Source: Prevotellaceae bacterium (lineage in GTDB: Bacteria > Bacteroidota > Bacteroidia > Bacteroidales > UBA932). Taken from it: a stretch of DNA of 11,589 nucleotides. The notes beneath the pieces are model-generated. The model saw only the letters and a list, made by a program, of their open reading frames with translations, was not told the origin of the DNA and ran no database searches. A program made the position numbers and the translations under genes. This document shows, in pieces, positions 6,993-11,589 of the stretch. Location of the stretch: positions 1 through 11,589 of the forward strand of contig JAIROQ010000097.1 of assembly GCA_031257455.1 (NCBI GenBank), given 5' to 3'. Position 1 is the first letter of the stretch. The number at the start of each line of letters is the position of its first letter.

Positions 6993-7136
6993 ATTTATAG
7001 ATTTACAGATTTACAGATTTGGCTGACGCCACGAACAGTGAACAGTGAATAGTGAACAGTGTGCCGGCGCCAGCCCTATTCAAAATTCAAAATTGCCGGC
7101 GCGTCAGCAAATCAGAAATTAGAAATCAGAAATTAT
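6993..7136. repeat. Composite repeat upstream of the lipoprotein gene
   Basis: The modules in order are ATTTACAG octads (6993-7020), hinge GGCTGACGCC (7021-7030), AGTGAAC heptads (7034-7060), hinge GCCGGCGCCAGCC (7063-7075), ATTCAAA heptads (7078-7094), hinge GCCGGCGCGTCAGC (7095-7108), and AAATCAG/AAATTAG heptads (7109-7136). The final unit, AAATTAT, contributes the first two bases of the ATG at 7135. Compared with the locus at 5651-5811 it has an extra ATTCAAA module and hinge. Confidence 0.92.
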
Positions 7137-8289
7137 GACTAAAAAAAACTTTCAACTTTCAACTTTCAATTTTCAATTAAAAATCCTGCTTGTCTTGCTG
7201 CTGTTCTTTTCCTGCCGTTCGCCGGAGAGGAAGGGGGAAGCGGGTTTTGAGACATACTACCAGCCCGCGCACGCCAACGGGTTTTATCTGGAAAAAAAAG
7301 ACGACAACAAACTGCTGCATGTCTTCAATCCCTGGCAGGGGGCGGAAAATATGGAGTTATTATATCACCTGCGCCCGCGCGAAAGATTTCATGATACGCT
7401 GCCGGTAAATTGTATTCCGGTGCCGGTGCGGCGTGCCGTATGTTTGTCCACTTCGCACGTGGCTTTTATTGACTGCATCGGGCAAACCCCTACGATTGCC
7501 GGCGTCTCGGGCGCGGGCTACATCACCAACCCTGCTATCCTTGAACGCATAGCCGCCGGCGAAGTGCGGGATGTGGGATACGAAACGTTGCTCTCTTACG
7601 AAACCATCGTCTCCCTGCAACCTGACGTGGTCTTCGCCTACGGCATCCATGACGAAATGGCGGCCGTTACCGGCAAGCTGAACGAAATGGGCATACGGGT
7701 GGTATATTTAGCCGACTATTTGGAAGAAACCGTACTGGGAAAAGCGGAATATATGGTAGCCGTAGCGGCATTTTTCCAACAGGAAGACGCCGCTATTGAC
7801 CGGTTTGCGGGCATCGTGCGCAACTACGAAGCCATCGCGGCGAAAGTACGCGCCGCCGCGCCGCCCAAAGTGATAATGAACGCCCCCTGGCGCGACACAT
7901 GGTATATGCCCGGCGCAGACAACTACATGAACAAATTAATTACCGATGCCGGCGCACAAATCATCGGGTTACGCAGCGGGCGCAACAGTACGCCGCTGAG
8001 TCTGGAAAGCGCCTACATTTACGCCATGCAAGCCGCCTACTGGCTACACCCCAACGCTTACCGCACCCTGCATGAACTGGAAACCGCCGACCCCCGCTTT
8101 GCCCGCACGCCGGCATTTATGACAAAAAAAATATACAACAACACCCGCCGCCTTACGCCCGGCGGCGGCAGCGACTTCTGGGAGTCAGGAGTGGTGTATC
8201 CCGATGTGGTGTTGAAAGATTTGGTACGCATCTTTCATCCCGACATTTTTCCGGAACATGAATTAGTTTACTATGAACAATTGCTGTAA
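7135..8289 (+). CDS. ABC-transporter substrate-binding lipoprotein, BtuF/FepB-like (iron complex or cobalamin)
   Basis: The 384-residue protein has a lipoprotein signal peptide: hydrophobic ILLVLLLFF, then the lipobox FFS-C27, so it should be lipid-anchored. Residues about 98-375 fit the periplasmic-binding fold of the iron-siderophore/cobalamin class (Peripla_BP_2). Landmarks are RRAVCLSTSHVAFIDCIG (N-lobe start), DVGYETLLSYETIVSLQPDVVFAYG (strand and helix of the ligand cleft) and AAPPKVIMNAPWRDTWYMPGADNYMNKLITDAGA (C-lobe). Permease and ATPase genes are not in the window, so the ligand is uncertain. Residues 5-15 (NFQLSTFNFQL) are encoded by a 7-bp tandem array starting exactly at codon 5. 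ATG 7135 is the only start that keeps a signal peptide. The 3' end overlaps the queA-type gene by 17 bases. No promoter is recognised between the tRNA terminator and the ATG. Confidence 0.88.
   Translation: MTKKNFQLSTFNFQLKILLVLLLFFSCRSPERKGEAGFETYYQPAHANGFYLEKKDDNKLLHVFNPWQGAENMELLYHLRPRERFHDTLPVNCIPVPVRRAVCLSTSHVAFIDCIGQTPTIAGVSGAGYITNPAILERIAAGEVRDVGYETLLSYETIVSLQPDVVFAYGIHDEMAAVTGKLNEMGIRVVYLADYLEETVLGKAEYMVAVAAFFQQEDAAIDRFAGIVRNYEAIAAKVRAAAPPKVIMNAPWRDTWYMPGADNYMNKLITDAGAQIIGLRSGRNSTPLSLESAYIYAMQAAYWLHPNAYRTLHELETADPRFARTPAFMTKKIYNNTRRLTPGGGSDFWESGVVYPDVVLKDLVRIFHPDIFPEHELVYYEQLL
7147..7181 (+). repeat. AACTTTC heptad array inside the lipoprotein signal peptide
   Basis: Three exact AACTTTC units, then AATTTTC and AATTAAA, translated as NFQLSTF followed by NFQL. 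A 7-bp unit repeats its reading every 21 bases, giving a seven-residue peptide period. The unit contains no stop triplet in any of the three sense frames. Its reverse complement (GTTGAAA) contains TGA and forms the array at the end of the neighbouring queA-type gene. Confidence 0.93.
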
Positions 8290-9487
8290 ACCGCTGCCGG
8301 AAATACCCGATATCCGAATAGCCGACTATGATTATCCCCTGCCTGACGAACGCATTGCCCGGTTTCCAGCGGCACAGCGCGACCGGGCAAAACTCTTGAC
8401 ATACGCCGCCGGAAATATCGGACACACGGTATTTACGGAACTGCCGGCATTGCTGCCGCCCCATTCATTACTCGTATTTAACGAAACGAAAGTCATTCCG
8501 GCACGGTTGCTTTTCCGAAAAGATACCGGCGCTGTCATAGAAATATTTTGCCTGGAACCGTTATTGCCCGCCGGCTACGAAGCCTGCTTTGCCGCTACGG
8601 AATCATGCGAATGGCGCTGTCTGGCCGGCCACAGCAAGCGTTGGAAAAGCGGACGGCTATACCTTTCCTTCGGGGAATATGTCCTGTCGGCTGAATGGCT
8701 GGAAAAGCAGACCGGCAGCGTGCGGGTGCGGTTTGCGTGGAACGGAAACGCTTCGTTTGCGCAAGTTCTGGAGCAGTGCGGCCAGACCCCTCTCCCACCC
8801 TATTTGAAACGCGATGCGCTGCCGGAAGATACAGTGCGCTATCAAACGATATATGCCCGTTACAACGGCTCGGTGGCCGCGCCTACTGCCGGGCTGCACT
8901 TTTCGCCGGCCGTACTCGGCGAACTGGCGCAACGCGGCATTGCGTCCGAAACCCTGACCCTGCACGTAGGCGCGGGAACATTCCGCCCCGTTAAATCGGA
9001 AACCATTGCCGCGCATGTCATGCACGGCGAGCCGTTCACCGTCAGCCGCCGCGCACTGCAAAACATACTGGCGCATACAGGCAATATCATTGCCGTAGGA
9101 ACTACCGCTACCCGCGCGCTGGAAAGCCTTTACTTTCTGGGGGTGCAATGCCTGCACGGGCAACCGCCGGAAGCAGTAGCCCAATGGGAACCCTACCGCG
9201 CCGCGTACCATGCCGCCCCGCAGGAAGCATTACAGGCGCTATTGCAATACATGGAAAATAATCAATTGGAGAACCTGCACGCCGTTACCCGACTACTCAT
9301 TGCCCCGCCCTACCCTTTCAGGACAGTCAGCGGGATGGTGACCAACTTCCACCAGCCCCAAAGCACGCTGCTACTATTGGTCAGCGCATTCATCGGCGAA
9401 GACTGGCGGCGCGTATATCGCTATGCCCTGCAAAATGATTTCCGGTTTTTAAGCTACGGCGACAGCTCGTACTTAATTAAAAGTTGA
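8273..9487 (+). CDS. queA: QueA-type S-adenosylmethionine:tRNA ribosyltransferase-isomerase
   Basis: The enzyme class transfers and isomerises the ribosyl group of SAM onto 7-aminomethyl-7-deazaguanine in tRNA to make epoxyqueuosine. The protein has 404 residues. Landmarks are ADYDYPLPDERIARFP (18-32), LLVFNETKVIPARL (66-79), RYQTIYARYNGSVAAPTAGLHF (189-210), LHVGAGTFRPV (229-239), AHVMHGEPF (247-255), GTTATRALESL (276-286) and TNFHQPQSTLLLLVSAF (357-373). It is longer than the roughly 350-residue canonical enzyme and reads NFHQP where canonical QueA has NFHLP. As I recall, Bacteroidales often carry a second, longer QueA-like protein, and this may be that form, so its exact reaction is less certain than its family. 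The start at 8273 overlaps the lipoprotein gene by 17 bases; no other ATG, GTG or TTG precedes the conserved region. The stop codon lies in a GTTGAAA heptad array. Confidence 0.9.
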   Translation: MNNCCKPLPEIPDIRIADYDYPLPDERIARFPAAQRDRAKLLTYAAGNIGHTVFTELPALLPPHSLLVFNETKVIPARLLFRKDTGAVIEIFCLEPLLPAGYEACFAATESCEWRCLAGHSKRWKSGRLYLSFGEYVLSAEWLEKQTGSVRVRFAWNGNASFAQVLEQCGQTPLPPYLKRDALPEDTVRYQTIYARYNGSVAAPTAGLHFSPAVLGELAQRGIASETLTLHVGAGTFRPVKSETIAAHVMHGEPFTVSRRALQNILAHTGNIIAVGTTATRALESLYFLGVQCLHGQPPEAVAQWEPYRAAYHAAPQEALQALLQYMENNQLENLHAVTRLLIAPPYPFRTVSGMVTNFHQPQSTLLLLVSAFIGEDWRRVYRYALQNDFRFLSYGDSSYLIKS

Positions 9488-9595
9488 AAATTGAAAATTG
9501 GGCTGGCGCGTCAGCAACTCATAATTTTTTATTTCTGATTTCTAATTTCTGATTTGCTGGCGCGCCAGCCTATTCAACATTCAAAATTCAAAATT
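9476..9595. repeat. Composite repeat at the end of the queA-type gene
   Basis: Heptads ATTAAAA GTTGAAA ATTGAAA ATTG (9476-9500) contain the stop codon TGA (9485-9487). Hinge GGCTGGCGCGTCAGC (9501-9515) follows. TTTCTGA/TTTCTAA heptads (9531-9555) are the inverted form of the AAATTAG family at 5763 and 7109. The perfect 14-bp palindrome GCTGGCGCGCCAGC is at 9556-9569, and ATTCAAA heptads end the block (9571-9595). The order is largely that of 7063-7136 with modules rearranged and inverted. Confidence 0.9.
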
Positions 9596-9727
9596 AACGC
9601 GGAGCGGAGCGAAGTCGAGGAATCTCCTGCTACGCCCCACAGTCTGACCTAAGCTGCTTGCGTTTTGGAGCAGATTTCTCCACGCGCCCGCTCGTCCCTC
9701 GCGGGCTTGGTCGAAATGACGGCGTTG
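9596..9727. repeat. GC-rich inverted-repeat module in the queA-pepD gap
   Basis: This is the non-tandem part of the 420-bp gene-free interval 9488-9907. GAGGAATCT (about 9617-9625) is matched in inverted form by AGATTTCTC (9672-9680) with one mismatch. GCCCGC (9686-9691) and GCGGGC (9701-9706) form a 6-bp stem. The edges read GCGAAGTCGAGG and TTGGTCGAAATGACG. It looks like an imperfect long palindrome of the kind dispersed in bacterial genomes. I see no promoter, start codon with coding context, or T-tract in it. Whether it has other copies in the genome is not visible here. Confidence 0.5.
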
Positions 9728-9730
9728 TTT

Positions 9731-9853
9731 AGTCGTAAGTCATAAGTCATTAGTCGTAAGTCGTAAGTCACGACAAGCGCACTGCTGCAAATTGCAACCT
9801 CAAACCTTAAACTTTAAACTTTAAACCTTAAACTTTATTCTTTATTCTTTTTT
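9731..9853. repeat. Composite heptad repeat upstream of pepD
   Basis: AGTCGTA/AGTCATA heptads of about 5.7 copies (9731-9770) are followed by spacer CGACAAGCGCACTG (9771-9784). After a short stretch come eight heptads from 9798 to 9853: CCTCAAA, CCTTAAA, CTTTAAA twice, CCTTAAA, CTTTATT twice, CTTTTTT. The last unit overlaps the pepD -33 box (9851-9854). It is a relative of the locus at 342-409, with the second array in opposite orientation. Confidence 0.92.
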
Positions 9854-9881
9854 GTAAAAAGTATATCTTTTCGTATCTTTG
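9851..9881 (+). promoter_or_regulatory. Bacteroidetes-type promoter of pepD
   Basis: TTTG (9851-9854), 19 bases, then TATCTTTG (9874-9881): an exact match to the -33/-7 consensus. Transcription would start near 9888, about 20 bases before the ATG. The -33 box is built partly from the final unit of the CTTTATT/CTTTTTT heptad array. Confidence 0.88.
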
Positions 9882-9907
9882 TTATGTATCCTTAAAAATG
9901 TACGATA

Positions 9908-11350
9908 ATGAAAACACTGACTCCCTCCCTTGTATTTGCCTATTTCATGGAGATATGCCGGGTGCCGCGCCCGTCTAAACATGAAGAAAAAATCATTGCT
10001 TACCTGCTCCGCTTTGCAGACAGCCATTGCCTGCCCGCCCGCCGGGACGAGGCCGGAAATGTATTGATAACAAAAGCGGCTACTGCCGGCATGGAAAAAA
10101 AACCGGTTGTCATACTGCAAAGCCACGTGGATATGGTTTGCGAAAAAAATGCCGGCACGGAGCATGATTTTTTCAAAGACGCCATCCAGCCTTATATTGA
10201 CGGCGACTGGATAAAGGCGCGCGGTACTACGCTCGGCGCAGATTGCGGTATTGGCGTGGCGGCGCAGTTGGCCTTGCTTGCCTCCGAAGAGGTGTCGCAT
10301 GGTCCGCTGGAATGCCTCTTCACGGTGGATGAAGAAACCGGCCTTTCCGGCGCTGCGGCCTTGAAGCCGGGCTTTTTGTCCGGCAATATTCTGCTGAACC
10401 TCGACTCCGAAGACGAAGGCGAATTGTTTATCGGCTGTGCCGGCGGCATAGATACGACCGCTACTTTCACCTGCCAGCCCGAACGGCCGCCGGAAGGAGC
10501 GGTTGCTTTTACCGCCGCCATCAGCGGTCTTGCCGGCGGCCATAGCGGGGACGACATCAATAAGCGCCGCGCCAATTCCAATAAACTGCTGGCTCGTTTC
10601 CTCTGGCAGGCGCAGCAGCAATGCGCCATCCGTTTAGCGCATTTTTCCGGCGGCAACCTGCACAATGCTATTCCGCGCGAAGCCGTAGCCGTATTTACGG
10701 TGGACGAAAAAGCAACCGGTGTTTTGCAACAACTGTTTGCGCAACATGCCGGCGAAATCGAGAACGAATGGAAAGCCGCAGAGCCCCACCTCGAACAGAC
10801 GTTGAAAAAAACCGCATTGCCGGCGCACGTCATCGACCAGCATACGCAGCGGCATCTGCTGAATGCGCTCTACGCTTGTCCGAACGGCGTGATGGCCATG
10901 AGCCACACGATAGACAACCTTGTGGAAACATCCACCAATCTGGCATCGGTGAAATGCACGGAAGACCATAAAATCATTGTCGCAACCAGCCAGCGCAGCG
11001 CTGTCGAAAGCGCCAAGCGCGATATGGCGCGTATGGTCGAAATCGTTTTTGCGGAAGCCGGCGCAACGGTTACGCATGGCGATGGCTATCCGGGCTGGAC
11101 GCCCCGTCCCGACTCGGCGATTTTACAAACAACCGTTCAGGCCTACCGCACCCTGTTCCACACAGAGCCGAAAGTAAAAGCCGTCCATGCCGGACTGGAA
11201 TGCGGCCTGTTCCTCGAAAAGTACCCGCACCTGGATATGGTATCCTTTGGCCCCACCATTCGCGGCATGCACTCGCCGGACGAACGGCTGGACATAAAAA
11301 GCGTGCAAAAATTCTGGGATTTGCTGGTAGAAGTCTTGCGGAAAGTATGA
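9908..11350 (+). CDS. pepD: Aminoacyl-histidine dipeptidase / cytosolic non-specific dipeptidase (peptidase M20)
   Basis: A 480-residue cytosolic metallopeptidase that cleaves dipeptides of broad specificity, full length for PepD. The di-zinc centre is readable. H73 lies in LQSHVDM, with D75 as the usual supporting residue. The bridging D112 is in TTLGADCGIG. The catalytic glutamate E142 and ligand E143 are in FTVDEETGL. D166 is in LNLDSED and H455 in GMHSPDER. The segment ELFIGCAGGID (172-182) is typical of PepD. The lid/dimerisation domain occupies about residues 205-385. The gene has its own promoter. Its stop codon TGA (11348-11350) is part of an AGTATGA heptad array, and a bidirectional terminator follows. 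The neighbours give no functional link. Confidence 0.96.
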   Translation: MKTLTPSLVFAYFMEICRVPRPSKHEEKIIAYLLRFADSHCLPARRDEAGNVLITKAATAGMEKKPVVILQSHVDMVCEKNAGTEHDFFKDAIQPYIDGDWIKARGTTLGADCGIGVAAQLALLASEEVSHGPLECLFTVDEETGLSGAAALKPGFLSGNILLNLDSEDEGELFIGCAGGIDTTATFTCQPERPPEGAVAFTAAISGLAGGHSGDDINKRRANSNKLLARFLWQAQQQCAIRLAHFSGGNLHNAIPREAVAVFTVDEKATGVLQQLFAQHAGEIENEWKAAEPHLEQTLKKTALPAHVIDQHTQRHLLNALYACPNGVMAMSHTIDNLVETSTNLASVKCTEDHKIIVATSQRSAVESAKRDMARMVEIVFAEAGATVTHGDGYPGWTPRPDSAILQTTVQAYRTLFHTEPKVKAVHAGLECGLFLEKYPHLDMVSFGPTIRGMHSPDERLDIKSVQKFWDLLVEVLRKV

Positions 11351-11396
11351 GGTATGAAGTATGAAGTATGAGGTATGAGTTGGCTGGCGCCGGCGT
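11344..11396. repeat. AGTATGA heptad array and GC hinge at the end of pepD
   Basis: Five uninterrupted units (AGTATGA, GGTATGA, AGTATGA twice, GGTATGA; 11344-11378) are followed by the hinge GGCTGGCGCCGGCG (11382-11395). The first unit contributes the pepD stop codon TGA. Degenerate TTACGCT-like units follow to about 11418. Confidence 0.92.
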
Positions 11397-11430
11397 ACTT
11401 TACACATTACGCTTTACCAAATAAAAATAA

Positions 11431-11462
11431 AAAAATTCAAAGGCATACCCCTTTGAATTTTT
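11431..11462. terminator. Bidirectional intrinsic terminator between pepD and the right-edge gene
   Basis: AAAAATTCAAAGG (11431-11443) and CCTTTGAATTTTT (11450-11462) form a perfect 13-bp stem with a 6-base loop, A-rich on one side and T-rich on the other. It can therefore end transcripts from both convergent genes. The right arm contains the last unit of the AAAGATTT octad array. Confidence 0.85.
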
Positions 11463-11486
11463 AAATTTTTAAATCTTTAAATCTTT
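11455..11486. repeat. AAAGATTT octad array at the end of the right-edge gene
   Basis: Read on the minus strand there are four 8-bp units: AAAGATTT twice, AAAAATTT and AAAAATTC. The first unit begins with the last base of that gene's TAA stop codon, and the last unit forms an arm of the terminator hairpin. Confidence 0.85.
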
Positions 11487-11589
11487 TATTGCGTTGCTTC
11501 GTCCAGAATTTTGGAATAACGTTCAAAGTCTGCCAGCATTTCGGGCGATTGTTCGCGGAAACGGTAGCAAATATTTTTCAGGAATTGCA
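11486..11589 (-). CDS. 3' end of an unidentified protein gene
   Basis: The minus strand is open from the right edge to TAA at 11488-11486, giving 33 C-terminal residues, including CYRFREQSPEMLADF and ending ERYSKILDEATQ. The sequence is hydrophilic and probably helical. I do not recognise the family from so short a piece. It counts as coding because the codon use resembles the neighbours, the other two minus-strand frames are closed, and a convergent terminator lies just downstream. Its stop codon abuts an octad array. Confidence 0.65.
   Translation of the reverse strand, partial: QFLKNICYRFREQSPEMLADFERYSKILDEATQ

Noticed and set aside
6976..7134. Cobalamin riboswitch or other leader upstream of the BtuF-like lipoprotein gene
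   Set aside because: The interval consists almost entirely of tandem units and hinges; no B12-box-like core or conserved aptamer structure could be seen.
5651..7136. Possible CRISPR array, because of dense short repeats
   Set aside because: Units are 7-8 bp, tandem without unique spacers of constant length, and no cas genes are present.
9842..10833. Long minus-strand open frames opposite pepD and its leader
   Set aside because: They are antisense to a complete PepD with all metal ligands, and the translations are rich in Arg, Ala and Ser as expected for shadows of a GC-richer gene.

Overview
The window looks like a chromosomal segment from a member of the Bacteroidetes, most likely order Bacteroidales. 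Three things suggest this. Several genes have a recognisable Bacteroidetes-type promoter (TTTG, 19-20 bases, TAnnTTTG). Start codons are preceded by A-rich leaders rather than Shine-Dalgarno sequences. The FabG, GapA, NfeD and PepD proteins read like their Bacteroidales versions. Genus-level placement is not possible from sequence reading alone. Most genes are housekeeping; no prophage, plasmid, transposase or CRISPR array is visible.

Layout. The left part holds the 3' end of a SlyD-like prolyl isomerase on the + strand (1-356). It converges on a run of five minus-strand genes, read right to left: nfeD-type membrane protease (4645-3266), a small helix-turn-helix protein (3199-2936), gapA (2787-1780), gmk (1696-1064) and a HAD phosphatase (1032-397). 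Intrinsic terminators follow the small HTH gene and gapA. A divergent intergenic region (4646-4900) separates these from the + strand genes: fabG (4901-5647), a DUF6340-like TPR protein (5811-6791), tRNA-Thr(CGT) (6821-6892), an ABC-transporter substrate-binding lipoprotein (7135-8289), an overlapping queA-type gene (8273-9487) and pepD (9908-11350). A minus-strand gene of unknown function enters from the right edge (11486-11589).

The most unusual content lies between the genes. At least ten short tandem arrays with 7-bp (sometimes 8-bp) units occur here. The units belong to several families (TTTAAGG, AGTCGTA, AGTGAAC, AAATTAG, AACTTTC, AGTATGA, ATTCAAA, ACGCTTT, ATTTACAG, AAAGATTT). GC-rich near-palindromic hinges of the GGCTGRCGCGYCAGCC type often join two arrays of different families. 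The arrays touch coding sequences with striking precision. Five stop codons lie in or overlap an array, two ATG start codons share bases with the last unit of the same array family, one array encodes residues 5-15 of a lipoprotein signal peptide, and one array overlaps the -33 promoter box of pepD. Because 7 and 8 are not multiples of 3, a unit containing a stop triplet supplies a stop in all three frames. Arrays at gene ends carry stops on the sense strand, whereas the array inside a gene is stop-free on its sense strand. This repeat system is the main candidate for something new.
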